This document shows, one piece after another, positions 1 to 9,154 of a stretch of DNA of 64,000 nt; position 1 is the first letter of the stretch, and the number at the start of each line of letters is the position of its first letter. The stretch covers positions 1 through 64,000 of the forward strand of contig CAVGBO010000016.1 of NCBI GenBank assembly GCA_963627465.1, in the 5' to 3' direction. Position numbers and translations under genes: made by a program. The notes under the pieces are model-generated. The model worked only from the letters and a program-made list of their open reading frames with translations. It was not told the origin of the DNA and ran no database searches. The DNA is from CAKUFA01 sp963627465. Lineage in GTDB: Bacteria; Bacillota; Clostridia; Christensenellales; Aristaeellaceae.

Positions 1-475
1 CCGCCACAAGGGGCTCATGCTGTGCCCGATGTTCAATAACCACCCAGCCGCCCTGCACCAGCAAGGGAATTAAGGCTTCGGTAACTTGGGTTAAATCCTC
101 CATGGCATAAGGAGGATCCAGAAAAATCAGGTCAAACATGCGGCCTTCCCGTTGCAGCTGACCGGCAGCAGTCTTCCAGTCCGCCTGAAGCACAAGGGTT
201 TCATCTTCAAATCCCAGTGTTGTTACATTATCGTGAATGCACCGAATCGCAGCACGATCATGATCCACCAGCACAGCACTTTCTGCACCGCGGCTGAGGG
301 CTTCCAGTGCCAAAGCACCGCTGCCGGCAAACAAATCCAGCACACGAGCACCGGGCACACGGCGGTTCAGCACATTAAACAGGTTTTCACGCACCCGATC
401 CAACGTGGGACGTGTATCCCGGCCTTCCGGCGCATGAATCACCCGGGAACGGGCACTTCCGGCAACAATTCGCAT
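1..475 (-). CDS. rsmD: 16S rRNA (guanine(966)-N2)-methyltransferase RsmD, 3' end cut by window edge
   Basis: Partial gene: 158 codons are visible and the C-terminus lies beyond position 1. RsmD methylates G966 of 16S rRNA with S-adenosylmethionine in the cytoplasm. The N-terminus begins MRIVAGSARSR and runs into the family segment with TRPTLDRVRENLFNVL. It is followed by the SAM-binding motif DLFAGSGALALEALSRGA near residues 53-70 and the catalytic DPPY motif near residue 130. The ATG at 475 has a TAAGGAGG ribosome binding site just upstream. It lies 12 bases after the membrane-protein gene on the same strand and looks like the distal gene of the alr operon. In many Firmicutes coaD follows, which would be outside this window. 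Confidence 0.93.
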   Translation of the reverse strand, partial: MRIVAGSARSRVIHAPEGRDTRPTLDRVRENLFNVLNRRVPGARVLDLFAGSGALALEALSRGAESAVLVDHDRAAIRCIHDNVTTLGFEDETLVLQADWKTAAGQLQREGRMFDLIFLDPPYAMEDLTQVTEALIPLLVQGGWVVIEHRAQHEPLVA

Positions 476-487
476 CAGTGTGCCTCC

Positions 488-1297
488 TTAGTTCAGCTGT
501 TCAGGTGCTTTCCGCTTTGCCCGCTCCTGCTGCTGTTTTTTCTCGTGTTTTGCACGCTTCCGATCGTTGCTGGCAATGTTGGTGTGCACTTTGGTACGCA
601 GCTTGGGTCCTTGGGTATAACCAATGCCGTAAGCCACCGCAGGCAGCAGTACCGCTAAAGGACTGAGGCGTTCCAGCAGCAGCAAGCCTTGATTGTTGCT
701 TGTGCCCACCATGGACACCATGGGCATGATGCACACACGGATCACAATCCGCATGATGTTTTCCAGTCCCATGCCGGATGCGGTATGATAATAGGCCAAG
801 GCATCCCCGATCTCCGCCCGGCTTTCATAAGTAGTCAGCCAGGAAGGAAGAGTAGACAGCCCAGTCATCTGCACCTGTGCCGTGCATGCCAGCAGAATGG
901 CACAGATAAGCAGGGGCAGCGTACCGACCAATCCCCGGACAAAGCCCTTCAGCTTGTGATAGCAGCCCTGCTTTTCCTCCGTGGTTACGGTATGACCATT
1001 TTCCTGGCGCATGTACAAAGTTTCACCCAAGGTGACATCCGCTTCGCCCTTTCCTGCGCCGCTGTTATAAAATAGCAGATAGCAGGCACAAAGAATGACT
1101 GCGTTCAAGATCAGGCAGAGCGCACGGTTGCTCACCATCAGCAATGTGCTGAGCAGCAGGAACACGAAGGCCATCATGACCTGTGCGCCCAGGAATTTCA
1201 GGCCGCCGCTCAGCAGGTGCTGATCCAGCATGCGGCCTTGCAGATACGGCTTGGTGACGATCTTCGGCTTCTTCGCCCCTTTGTGCTTTTGCTCCAT
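488..1297 (-). CDS. Hypothetical multi-pass membrane protein
   Basis: I do not recognise a named family. The 269-residue protein has a basic cytoplasmic N-terminus. Hydrophobic segments are visible at about 35-55, 60-80, 125-145 and 225-245. The C-terminal tail is strongly charged (Lys/Arg/Gln/Glu, about 245-269). The stretch between the second and third segments is polar and may be a loop carrying the sequence LGETLYMRQENG. The start is supported by an AGAGGAAAG site 7 bases upstream. It sits 34 bases after the formyl-THF cyclo-ligase gene and 12 bases before rsmD, so it is probably co-transcribed with them. That context gives no clear hint of its job. Confidence 0.8.
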   Translation of the reverse strand: MEQKHKGAKKPKIVTKPYLQGRMLDQHLLSGGLKFLGAQVMMAFVFLLLSTLLMVSNRALCLILNAVILCACYLLFYNSGAGKGEADVTLGETLYMRQENGHTVTTEEKQGCYHKLKGFVRGLVGTLPLLICAILLACTAQVQMTGLSTLPSWLTTYESRAEIGDALAYYHTASGMGLENIMRIVIRVCIMPMVSMVGTSNNQGLLLLERLSPLAVLLPAVAYGIGYTQGPKLRTKVHTNIASNDRKRAKHEKKQQQERAKRKAPEQLN

Positions 1298-1331
1298 GAT
1301 GTTTCTTTCCTCTCAGCCATTGATTTCGGTT

Positions 1332-1901
1332 TTACAAGTTGTCCCTGAAGATTCGGATCCCCTTGGCATCGACTACGGCATCCAAAGGCTGATCCTGCTC
1401 CTCCACAGGTACGTTGTCACACTCCTGCCACGAAAGGGCAATGCCCACTGACGGGCAGTTCGTCTTCGTCAGCAGATGATCATAATAACCGCAGCCCTTG
1501 CCCAGTCGATGTCCCTCACTGTCCACGCCTTCCAAGGGTACAAGCACCAGTGAGCATTCTTCCGGAGCAACTACCGGCGCATCCTCCTTGGGTTCCAGGA
1601 TGCCATAGGCGCCTGGCACAAGCTCTGCCAAATCCCTCACGGCATGGAAGGTCATGTTGGGTGCCTCGCCGCACCTGGGCAATGCAAGGGTATGTCCTGC
1701 ATCCAGCACCCGGGCAAGTACCGGCGTAATGTCTGCTTCCCGAGGAAGGGGCATGTAGGCGGCTACCACAGAAGCATGCTGAAGCACAGGCCATTCGCAA
1801 AGATGGCGGCAAATGCTTTGGCTTTCTGCATTTCTTTGGGCTGCGCCCAGAAAGGCACTGCGCAAAGCTTTCCGAAGGTCTTGCTTACTCTTCAGGCTCA
1901 T
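1332..1901 (-). CDS. 5-formyltetrahydrofolate cyclo-ligase
   Basis: This enzyme (MTHFS/YgfA family) converts 5-formyl-THF to 5,10-methenyl-THF using ATP and recycles folate in the cytoplasm. The 189-residue protein begins MSLKSKQDLRKALR, typical for the family. It contains the ATP/folate motif RLGKGCGYYDHLL near residues 135-147. The open frame extends upstream to 2000 inside alr. The ATG at 1901 matches the family start and gives a 17-base overlap with the end of alr, so it was chosen. The ribosome binding site there (GTGGGAAA) is weak, which suggests translational coupling to alr. Confidence 0.92.
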   Translation of the reverse strand: MSLKSKQDLRKALRSAFLGAAQRNAESQSICRHLCEWPVLQHASVVAAYMPLPREADITPVLARVLDAGHTLALPRCGEAPNMTFHAVRDLAELVPGAYGILEPKEDAPVVAPEECSLVLVPLEGVDSEGHRLGKGCGYYDHLLTKTNCPSVGIALSWQECDNVPVEEQDQPLDAVVDAKGIRIFRDNL

Positions 1902-2997
1902 TTTCCCACACCCGGGGCACGCGGTTTGTTGCGGCCAGCAGCACCTCATAGCTAATGGTGCCTGCCCACTGGGCAATGTCCTCGGCGGTAATCGTTGCAT
2001 CCCCCATGGTACCCATCAGCACAACCCGGTCTCCGGCCTTCACATCAGGCAGATCCGATACATCTGCCATCATTTGATCCATGCAGATGCGGCCGATCAC
2101 CGGCACTTTTCTGCCGGCAATGATGACCTGCGCCTTGCCGCTTGCCGCACGATGATAGCCATCCCCATAACCGCAGGCAATGGTTGCAACCCGGCGGGGG
2201 GCTTCCGCCCGGAAGGTACGGCCATAGCTTACCGTATCCCCGGGGTTAATTTCTTTCACGTAGGTTACTTCCGTTTCCCACGTCATGAAAGGCTTCAGAG
2301 GCATATCCGTGGCTACCGGCGGATAACCATACATGGAGATGCCTGCCCGCACCATGTCAAAGGCTGCCTCAGGCAGACGATGAATAGCGGCAGAATTAGC
2401 GCAGTGGCGGATGATTCCGGCAGGGAGCAGATCCGTCAGCTGGCGGAAGCGGCGAAGCTGTTCGTAGGTGAAGGCCATGTCCTCCCCGTCCGCATCCGCA
2501 AAGTGGGTAAAGGTGCCGGTAAGATGCACGTGCGGGCATTCCGCAAGGGTCTGCAGCACGTTCTTCACTTCCGCCTCCGTGCGGCAGCCAATGCGGCTCA
2601 TGCCTGTATCCATCTTCAAATGGACACTGGCAGGCTTACCAAACTTCACGGCTGCGGCTTCTGCCCAGTGAACCATCTGTGCATCGCATACGGTCAGCGT
2701 CAAGTCAAAGGCAACACCCTCCATAGCAGAGGCTTCCGTTGTGGCACCCAGTACAAGGATCGGTGCCGCAATACCCGCCTTCCGCAGGGTTTCGCCTTCC
2801 TCTGTAATGGCCACTGCCAAATGATCTGCACCGCTCAACAGGGCAGCTTTTGCCACCTGTGCCATGCCGTGACCATAAGCGTCGGCCTTTACGACCGCCA
2901 ATAAGTGTGCGCTGGACGGAACAGCAGCACGGATCAGCTTCACGTTTTCCTGCAGCTGTCCTAAATCAATCCGCCGGAGATTCTTTCGTGCTTCCAT
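1885..2997 (-). CDS. alr: Alanine racemase
   Basis: PLP-dependent enzyme interconverting L- and D-alanine for peptidoglycan synthesis. The 370 residues match the family length. The PLP lysine is K37 in AVVKADAYGHG. The second catalytic residue is the tyrosine of VSYGRTF in the C-terminal beta domain, and RAGISMYGY and CMDQMMADVSD are also family motifs. The ATG at 2997 follows an AAGAAGG site by 8 bases. It is the first gene of the leftward operon, with a TATAAT -10 element upstream. Its stop codon overlaps the next gene. Confidence 0.96.
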   Translation of the reverse strand: MEARKNLRRIDLGQLQENVKLIRAAVPSSAHLLAVVKADAYGHGMAQVAKAALLSGADHLAVAITEEGETLRKAGIAAPILVLGATTEASAMEGVAFDLTLTVCDAQMVHWAEAAAVKFGKPASVHLKMDTGMSRIGCRTEAEVKNVLQTLAECPHVHLTGTFTHFADADGEDMAFTYEQLRRFRQLTDLLPAGIIRHCANSAAIHRLPEAAFDMVRAGISMYGYPPVATDMPLKPFMTWETEVTYVKEINPGDTVSYGRTFRAEAPRRVATIACGYGDGYHRAASGKAQVIIAGRKVPVIGRICMDQMMADVSDLPDVKAGDRVVLMGTMGDATITAEDIAQWAGTISYEVLLAATNRVPRVWENEPEE

Positions 2998-3037
2998 GTT
3001 TCATGCCTTCTTTTATCTGATTCTGATAAGCAGATTC

Positions 3038-3066
3038 ATTATAGCACATCCCGCCCCCAGTGAAAA
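3038..3066 (-). promoter_or_regulatory. Predicted promoter of the alr operon
   Basis: On the minus strand a perfect TATAAT -10 box (3043-3038) is preceded at 17 bases by TTTTCA, a weak -35 match. It lies about 40 bases upstream of the alr start. The match was made by eye. Confidence 0.5.
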
Positions 3067-3156
3067 CCCCGCAAATCGGAAAAGCGTCGCAACGGGTGGG
3101 ATGCATCCTGCGCGAAACTTTTACAACCTCGTCACATCTTTCCCCTTGTCCTGCCC

Positions 3157-3185
3157 TTGCCACTTCAGGTGGTGGATGCTATAAT
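3157..3185 (+). promoter_or_regulatory. Predicted promoter of the vanW-sfsA-CHAP-ppaC operon
   Basis: TTGCCA (3157-3162) and TATAAT (3180-3185) are separated by 17 bases, a good sigma-A promoter, about 50 bases before the VanW-domain gene. It is divergent from the alr promoter. Confidence 0.7.
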
Positions 3186-3232
3186 AAGATGGTATTTGTG
3201 TGTATTGACACGGTATGAAGGAGGCCTTCCTT

Positions 3233-4393
3233 TTGAAGATGAAGCGTTTGCTGGCACTGATTGTCGCCTGCTGTCTGCTGCCTGTAAGCATGCTGGCAGA
3301 AGAGGATACCACCCCGGATGAAGGCACGGAAGAAGCCATTTCCGCCGAGGAAGAGCGTGAAGTGGAAGAGCTGGATGCAGTGGATGAGGACGATGATGAA
3401 GCGTCAGAGTTCCATGCAGGACCCACCTATCAGGAAGCGGAGCTTAGCGATTTCGACCTGAACTCTACTGCCCTTTACAATTGTAAAATTCTGGCCAAGT
3501 CCAGCCTGTTTGCCGAGCGTTCCACCCAGGCTGCCAAGGTGACTTATAACGAGGGGGTCGTGTCTGCCGAAGTGCTCTACGTGGGCAGCAGCTGGGCAAT
3601 CGTCCGCTACAAGCAGTACATCGGCTACATTAACCGCAGCAGAATCTATGAAGTCAAGGCCATCGATACCGTCAACACCCATCCTTACGGTGTGCAGAAG
3701 TCCATTTATATCGCTACCACCGCTTCCACCTGCTATGTACGCAAGTCTATGAGCGAGTCGGATGACAGCTGGGTGGTACTGAATCCCGGCACCATGCTAA
3801 GCATCTGGCGCATCGAAGGGGAATGGGCTATTGTTCCTTACTGGCGCACCTACGGCTATATTCATCTAACGGAGCTGACGGACTTTGTTCCCGTATCTCC
3901 CACAGATGAGCCCTTGAGCGACGATACCCCCATTGCCGCCTACACCTCCTATTACAAGATGGTGCAGACGAAGATCAACCTGAGCCGTATCAATAACATC
4001 AACGTGGCCTGCCAGCGGCTGACCCGGGTGATGCAGCCCGGAGAATCCCTGAACTTCAACAAGGATGTAGGTCCCTATAAGAAATCTCTGGGTTATCAAG
4101 AAGCTCCCGTGCTGGTAGACGGCACCAGCCGTCCCGGCTACGGCGGCGGCACTTGCCAGGTATCCTCCACACTGTACAACGCACTGCTTCAGCTGCCCGG
4201 GGTGGAGATTCTTCAGCGCCGTCCTCATGGTCCCGGCGGTGCCAGCTACCTGCCTCACGGCGTGGACGCTGCCGTGGGCAACGAGAACCTGAATCTGCGC
4301 TTCCGCAACAATTATGATTTCCCCATCCGTGTGGAAGGGCACACCAGCGATGACGGTGCCTTGCTGATGGTCATCTACAAGGTATCGGAATGA
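3233..4393 (+). CDS. Secreted VanW-domain protein with SH3-like repeats
   Basis: Predicted exported cell-wall-associated protein. A signal peptide (MKMKRLLALIVACCLLP) is followed by a very acidic stretch of about 45 residues. Two SH3-like segments then follow (about 85-140 and 150-210). The C-terminal half is a VanW domain with FNKDVGPYKKSLGYQEAPVL and the hallmark GGGTCQVSSTLYNALLQ. VanW domains occur near peptidoglycan genes but their biochemical role is not settled. The start is placed at TTG 3233, because the only AAGGAGG site lies 8 bases before it; ATG at 3215 would overlap that site and ATG at 3239 would be 14 bases away. Its stop overlaps sfsA (ATGA). Confidence 0.9.
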   Translation: MKMKRLLALIVACCLLPVSMLAEEDTTPDEGTEEAISAEEEREVEELDAVDEDDDEASEFHAGPTYQEAELSDFDLNSTALYNCKILAKSSLFAERSTQAAKVTYNEGVVSAEVLYVGSSWAIVRYKQYIGYINRSRIYEVKAIDTVNTHPYGVQKSIYIATTASTCYVRKSMSESDDSWVVLNPGTMLSIWRIEGEWAIVPYWRTYGYIHLTELTDFVPVSPTDEPLSDDTPIAAYTSYYKMVQTKINLSRINNINVACQRLTRVMQPGESLNFNKDVGPYKKSLGYQEAPVLVDGTSRPGYGGGTCQVSSTLYNALLQLPGVEILQRRPHGPGGASYLPHGVDAAVGNENLNLRFRNNYDFPIRVEGHTSDDGALLMVIYKVSE

Positions 4394-5091
4394 TTCTCTA
4401 CAATACGGTACACAAAGCCATCTTTCTCGAGCGGCCTAATCGCTTTATCGCCTACTGCCTGCTGGATGGAGAGACCGTTGTCTGTCATGTGAAGAACACC
4501 GGGCGCTGCAAGGAACTGCTGCTGCCCGGCGCAACGGTTTACCTGGCAGAATCATCGAATCCGCAGCGCAAGACCCGCTATGATTTGGTCTGTGTGGAAA
4601 GCCGGGGGTATGTCATTAACATGGACAGCCAAGCGCCTAACCCTGTGTTTGCCGAGTGGGCGCAAAAGGGCGGTTTTATCGAGGGGCTGACGGAGCTTCG
4701 TCCGGAAGTCACCTACGGTGCTTCCCGGTTCGACTTCGCCTTTGTGCATCATGACACCCCAGGTTTTGCCGAAATCAAGGGCGTGACCCTGTTCGACGAG
4801 GAAGATCGTGCTTTCTTCCCCGATGCACCCACTGAGCGAGGTGTAAAGCACCTGCACGAGCTGATTGCCGCCCGAAGGGAAGGCTATGAAGCTGCCTTAT
4901 GTTTTGTTGTCCAGCGGGACAACGTGGTCAGCGTTTCCCCAAACGATGGCACTCATCCGGCGTTCGGTATTGCATTGGCGGAAGCAGAGGCCGCTGGTGT
5001 TCGTCTGGTGGCCGCCGTGTGCCATGTAACGCCGGAAAGCATGACCATTACCCACACCGTTCCCGTAACCTTTGACAGGAGGCTTATTTGA
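4390..5091 (+). CDS. sfsA: SfsA family DNA/RNA nuclease (sugar fermentation stimulation protein)
   Basis: The 233-residue protein matches SfsA end to end. Visible family features are NRFIAYCLLDGE, an N-terminal OB-like part with GRCKELLLPGATVYL, TRYDLVCVE, and the nuclease-like core. In the core, SRFDFAFV and FAEIKGVTLF carry the acidic residues, followed by FPDAPTERGVKHL. SfsA was first linked to maltose metabolism in Escherichia coli and was later described as nuclease-like; its physiological role is unclear. The ATG at 4390 overlaps the VanW stop by four bases, so it is translationally coupled. The end overlaps the start of the CHAP gene. Confidence 0.93.
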   Translation: MILYNTVHKAIFLERPNRFIAYCLLDGETVVCHVKNTGRCKELLLPGATVYLAESSNPQRKTRYDLVCVESRGYVINMDSQAPNPVFAEWAQKGGFIEGLTELRPEVTYGASRFDFAFVHHDTPGFAEIKGVTLFDEEDRAFFPDAPTERGVKHLHELIAARREGYEAALCFVVQRDNVVSVSPNDGTHPAFGIALAEAEAAGVRLVAAVCHVTPESMTITHTVPVTFDRRLI

Positions 5092-5999
5092 TGCCGCTTC
5101 GCCGTTTTCTCGCTTTGCTGGCTGTGCTGATGCTGCTGACGCCTTCCGTCCTGGGCGAAGAGGAAGAAGAAGTGATTCAGCCCCAGTGGGAAGTGCCGGA
5201 CTATGTGACCTGGCTGCTGCAAGTAGCTGACGGAGAAGTCGGTTACACAGAAGGTGCCCACGGCTACAGCAAGTACGGCGAATGGGCAGGGGATCCCTAT
5301 GCTCAATGGTGTGCCGAATTCCTGTGCTGGTGCGTGGATCAGGTGGATCAGCAGCACGGTACCAGCCTGCTGAAAAACGTGTATCCCCTGTACTCCGGGC
5401 AGAACACCGGCCGCAGCTGGTTTATTACCAAGGGACGGTACATTGTCCGCTGGGGCAATCTGGAGGATTGGGGCTATCAGTGGATGCAGGGGGATGACAG
5501 CTACATCACCACCGGCACCTACATTCCCCAGCCGGGGGATTGGGTGTTTTTCACCTGGACGGATGACCAGAACACGGATCATGTAGCCATGGTGGAGTAC
5601 TGCACCCGGGACAAGGACGGCAATGTGAATATCCACGTCATTGAAGGCAATACCCCGGTTGCCGTGAAGCGCACCGTATATCCCTTGACGTATACAAGAA
5701 TTCTTGGCTACGGCACCGTTCACGATGTGGCCGAAACCACCATGCGCTACGGCAACGTGGGTGAAAAGGTACAGCAGATGCAAAACAAACTGGTCTACCT
5801 AGGGTATTTGGATGCAAGCAAAGCCACCGGCACCTTCGGCAACGCCACGGTGGATGCAGTGAAAGCCTTTCAACATGCGGAAGGCTTAAAGGAACACGGC
5901 GTTGCCAACAAAGCCATGCAGGATGCGCTGAACAAGCGTTATCTTGCTGCTGTTGATGCCGACCCGACCACCTGGCAGGTGGTTGACGACGACGACTGA
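5091..5999 (+). CDS. Secreted CHAP-domain amidase/peptidase with peptidoglycan-binding domain
   Basis: Predicted exported cell-wall hydrolase of 302 residues. A signal peptide (MPLRRFLALLAVLMLLTPSVLG) is followed by a Glu run. The CHAP/NlpC-like catalytic domain spans about 35-190. The candidate nucleophile is C74 in AQWCAEFLCW and the candidate base is H164 in TDHVAMVEY. A PG_binding_1 domain follows at about 212-285 (GNVGEKVQQMQNKLVYLGYL). AGGAGG lies 8 bases before ATG 5091; the in-frame TTG at 5088 is possible but only 5 bases from the site. The stop of sfsA overlaps this start. It is probably involved in wall turnover, consistent with the VanW protein upstream. Confidence 0.9.
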   Translation: MPLRRFLALLAVLMLLTPSVLGEEEEEVIQPQWEVPDYVTWLLQVADGEVGYTEGAHGYSKYGEWAGDPYAQWCAEFLCWCVDQVDQQHGTSLLKNVYPLYSGQNTGRSWFITKGRYIVRWGNLEDWGYQWMQGDDSYITTGTYIPQPGDWVFFTWTDDQNTDHVAMVEYCTRDKDGNVNIHVIEGNTPVAVKRTVYPLTYTRILGYGTVHDVAETTMRYGNVGEKVQQMQNKLVYLGYLDASKATGTFGNATVDAVKAFQHAEGLKEHGVANKAMQDALNKRYLAAVDADPTTWQVVDDDD

Positions 6000-6013
6000 C
6001 GCAGGAGGAAAGA

Positions 6014-7633
6014 ATGGATCCCATTTATGTATTCGGACACAAGAACCCGGACACGGACTCTGTCGTGTCCTCCATGGCCTATGCGGCGCTGCTAAACGCA
6101 TTGGGTGAAAACGAGTATGTGGCTGCCCGGCTTGGCCACCTGAATGACGAAACGACCTATTTGTTGGATCGTTTCGGGTTCGAGGCACCCATGTATTTGT
6201 CCACCGTGCGCACCCAGGTGCGTGACATTGACTTTGACCGTCCTCCGGCGGTGGGTGCCAACGTGGCCGTCAGCCATGCATGGAAGATGATTCAGGCCAA
6301 CAGCAGTGTTTCCGCCCTGCCCATCACCACGGAAACCGGCGAACTGTACGGCATGGTCACCGCCGGCAGTATTGCGGAAAGCGACATGGACTCCACCCAG
6401 AATCCTGTGGTGGAAAACGTGCCTGTCTTTAATCTGCTCAGTGCCTTGGAAGGCCGCATCATCAACGATGATGAAGACGTGTTTGACCAGATTTCCGGCG
6501 AGGTGATGATTGCCCTGCCCTCCTGTGGTGCCTGCCTGAAGGGCGCTGGTGAGCACTCCATTGTGATCTGCGGACAGCAGGAGGACGTGGTGGATCGGGC
6601 ACTGGAGCTTGGGGTCAGCTGCGTCATTCTGTGCCAAAGCGATTTGGCAGAGAAGTATCGTGGGCGTTCTTCCCGCACTTGCCTCATTGCTACCCCCTGT
6701 GATGCTTACCGTGCCGCCCGGATGATTTACCAGGCCATTCCCGTCAGCCGGATTGCTCAAACCAAGGATCTGGTGTATTTCCATCTGGACGACTTCATTG
6801 ACGATGTGCGTGAAACGGTGCTTCAGTCCCGCTATCGTTCCTATCCCGTGCTGGATGAAAATGATCACGTGGTGGGCACCTTAAGCCGGTATCACCTGCT
6901 TCGTCCCCGGCGCAAGCGCGTGGTGCTGATGGATCACAACGAGCGGAGCCAGTCTGTTCCCGGGCTGGATCAGGCGGAAATCATGGCCATTATTGATCAT
7001 CACCGCTTGGCCGATGTACAGACGGCGAATCCTGTGTTCATGCGGAATGAGCCTGTAGGCTCCTCCACCACCATTGTGGCCACCATGTTCCAGGAGCGTG
7101 GGCTCATGCCTTCGGAAAAAATGGCCGGGCTCATGGCATCTGCCATTCTGTCTGACACGGTGCTGTTCAAGTCTCCCACCTGCACAGGCCGTGATCGGCG
7201 CATTGCTGATCGACTGGCACGCATCGCAGGGATTGACCTGGATCAGCTGGGTCACGAAATCTTCGCCGCCGGTCAGTGCGGCGACAAGCCTGTGGAAACC
7301 CTGCTGTCCATGGACTTTAAGGAATTCCACATTGCCGGTCACAGTCTGGGCATTGCGCAGGTGACTTGTCTGGACACGGATAAGATTATGAAACGGCTTG
7401 ATGAAATTCTGCCTGCCATGGAAAAGCTGAAGACCGAGAAGCAGTACGACATGCTGATTCTCATGCTGACCAATGTGCTGCTGGAAGGAACGGAGCTGGT
7501 TTTCCTTGGCGAGGAAGATGCGGTGAAGTCCGCCTTCAACACCGGGGACATTCAGGATCATCACGTTTTCTTGCCTAAGGTTGTTTCCAGAAAGAAGCAA
7601 ATTGTGCCTGCCCTGGCCTTGCTGTGGGGCTAA
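6014..7633 (+). CDS. ppaC: Manganese-dependent inorganic pyrophosphatase, CBS-DRTGG regulated family II
   Basis: Cytoplasmic enzyme hydrolysing pyrophosphate to phosphate. At 539 residues it is the long, regulated form. The DHH catalytic domain starts with FGHKNPDTDSV (H9, D13, D15 as metal ligands). A CBS motif at about 70-125, a DRTGG domain at about 140-245 and a second CBS motif at about 250-297 interrupt it. The core then resumes with D307-H308-N309 and D328-H329-H330. The C-terminal DHHA2 domain ends with the basic SRKKQ substrate-binding stretch. In characterised CBS-PPases the inserted domains bind adenine nucleotides, so energy-state control is expected here. An AGGAGG site precedes ATG 6014. 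It is fourth in the operon. Confidence 0.95.
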   Translation: MDPIYVFGHKNPDTDSVVSSMAYAALLNALGENEYVAARLGHLNDETTYLLDRFGFEAPMYLSTVRTQVRDIDFDRPPAVGANVAVSHAWKMIQANSSVSALPITTETGELYGMVTAGSIAESDMDSTQNPVVENVPVFNLLSALEGRIINDDEDVFDQISGEVMIALPSCGACLKGAGEHSIVICGQQEDVVDRALELGVSCVILCQSDLAEKYRGRSSRTCLIATPCDAYRAARMIYQAIPVSRIAQTKDLVYFHLDDFIDDVRETVLQSRYRSYPVLDENDHVVGTLSRYHLLRPRRKRVVLMDHNERSQSVPGLDQAEIMAIIDHHRLADVQTANPVFMRNEPVGSSTTIVATMFQERGLMPSEKMAGLMASAILSDTVLFKSPTCTGRDRRIADRLARIAGIDLDQLGHEIFAAGQCGDKPVETLLSMDFKEFHIAGHSLGIAQVTCLDTDKIMKRLDEILPAMEKLKTEKQYDMLILMLTNVLLEGTELVFLGEEDAVKSAFNTGDIQDHHVFLPKVVSRKKQIVPALALLWG

Positions 7634-7654
7634 CAGGCGAAAGAAGGAATGCAA

Positions 7655-8995
7655 ATGAAGGACTTTGGTCGCCGCTTGGCCGCCCTGCTGCTGTGTGTGC
7701 TCTTGCTGCCAGCCGTATCCTTGGGCGAAAGCGCAGACGTTGGCTATGGCTTTGATGTTCACTTTTCCATGGATGCCTCTGCCTATCCCGAGGCGGATCA
7801 GACCTTGATGCAGGGCATTGCGGACACACTGAACATGCTGACGCTTTCCGGCACCTTTGCCATGGCCGGCAGCAGCTTTGATATCACTGCTGACATGCTG
7901 CTGGAAAATGACGAGGATACCCGAACCTCTCTGCACCTTTACGGTACTGATACCCACTATCAGCTGGGTAGCAGCCTGCTGGGCAATCAAGAGCTAATGA
8001 TGAACAATCTGGCTTTGCTGGAGTTTGCCATCAAGGCTTACAATCATCTGGGCATGCCCCTGCAATATCCTGCCCTGCTCATCTCCCCCTATGCCCACAC
8101 CAGTGCCTTTGACTGGATCCGTGACGAGTGGAACCGGGTCATGCACGCAGAGGAAGGCAGCCGGGTGATTGCCCGGGAAGACGTAATGGAGCTGGCCGCC
8201 TATGCCGCTGACAATGCGGAGCAGGATCGAGCCTTCTACTACTGGCTTGCCGCCCTGGCTCTGGAAAGCGGCTACAGCGACATGGTGCTGGAAACCATCA
8301 CCGAGCTGCCCGACTGGCTGGATGGCCTGCTGGACGATGAAGGCATTACCGTCACCGTGGAAGATGATACGGAGACATGGAGCAGCGGCGAGGAAACCTT
8401 CTTCACTTGCACCGCAAATGATGAAGAGATCACCTGCATCCTGACCCTGCCCATGCTGCCGGACGGCAACACGGTGGAGGCTTCCTATCAGTATCAGCAG
8501 GAAGATGGCAGCATCACGCTTTCCATCCTGATTGCCAATGAGGAAGAGGAGACCTCCATGCTGGATGCTTCCCTGACCCTGACAGGCTGGACGGACAGCC
8601 TGCCGATGGATGGTCAGGCTGATCTTGCTGTTTCCCTGCAAGGCGAAATGGTGCCCAATGCCTTGAACCTCCACTTCACCTATCAGGCAGAGGATGGGCA
8701 GTTTACCTTGCAGCAGCTGAATACGGAAACTGAAGCTATGCTGCTGTCCGTTCAGGGCGCGTTGACCCAGCAGGAGCTTTCTGCCCCCAGCTACACGGCG
8801 GAATCCCTGAATGGGCTGAACATTTTCTCCCTGAATGACGCCAGCATGAAAACCTTCGTCACCGGCGTAGCAGAACCCTTCATCAAGGGATCCATCCCGC
8901 TGCTGAAGCATCTGCCCCTGTCCGCTTACGAAACTCTGTTTTCCCTGCTGGATCAATACGGCATTCTGTCCATGCTGACATCCAATCTGGAATAA
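7655..8995 (+). CDS. Secreted protein of unknown function
   Basis: I do not recognise the family. The 446-residue product has a signal peptide (MKDFGRRLAALLLCVLLLPAVSLG) with signal peptidase I character and an acidic mature region. The middle part has repeated beta-strand-like patterns (TWSSGEETFFTCTAN, VEASYQYQQEDGSITLSI). The C-terminus is more helical and hydrophobic. The start was set at ATG 7655 because GAAGGA lies 6 bases upstream; ATG 7649 abuts that site. It lies 21 bases after ppaC and is followed by a terminator, so it is the last gene of the operon. An extracellular or wall-associated location is inferred from the signal peptide only. Confidence 0.8.
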   Translation: MKDFGRRLAALLLCVLLLPAVSLGESADVGYGFDVHFSMDASAYPEADQTLMQGIADTLNMLTLSGTFAMAGSSFDITADMLLENDEDTRTSLHLYGTDTHYQLGSSLLGNQELMMNNLALLEFAIKAYNHLGMPLQYPALLISPYAHTSAFDWIRDEWNRVMHAEEGSRVIAREDVMELAAYAADNAEQDRAFYYWLAALALESGYSDMVLETITELPDWLDGLLDDEGITVTVEDDTETWSSGEETFFTCTANDEEITCILTLPMLPDGNTVEASYQYQQEDGSITLSILIANEEEETSMLDASLTLTGWTDSLPMDGQADLAVSLQGEMVPNALNLHFTYQAEDGQFTLQQLNTETEAMLLSVQGALTQQELSAPSYTAESLNGLNIFSLNDASMKTFVTGVAEPFIKGSIPLLKHLPLSAYETLFSLLDQYGILSMLTSNLE

Positions 8996-9002
8996 CCATC
9001 AC

Positions 9003-9038
9003 GAGAGGCGTTTGCAAAACAGATGCCTCTCTTTTTTA
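9003..9038 (+). terminator. Rho-independent terminator
   Basis: GAGAGGC (9003-9009) pairs with GCCTCTC (9025-9031), followed by six T residues. It ends the operon that starts at 3157. Confidence 0.85.
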
Positions 9039-9081
9039 TGCAAAAAACCAAAGGAAATGCAGAGACCGCTGCATTTTCGTC

Positions 9082-9110
9082 TTGTGCTTCCTTTTTTCCT
9101 GTGATAGACT
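9082..9110 (+). promoter_or_regulatory. Predicted promoter of the esterase/ATP-grasp operon
   Basis: TTGTGC and TAGACT are separated by 17 bases, about 45 bases before the first esterase gene. The match is moderate. Confidence 0.45.
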
Positions 9111-9154
9111 ATGGAAGGTATTCCCTTTACCATGCTTTGAAGAAGGCTTGATGG

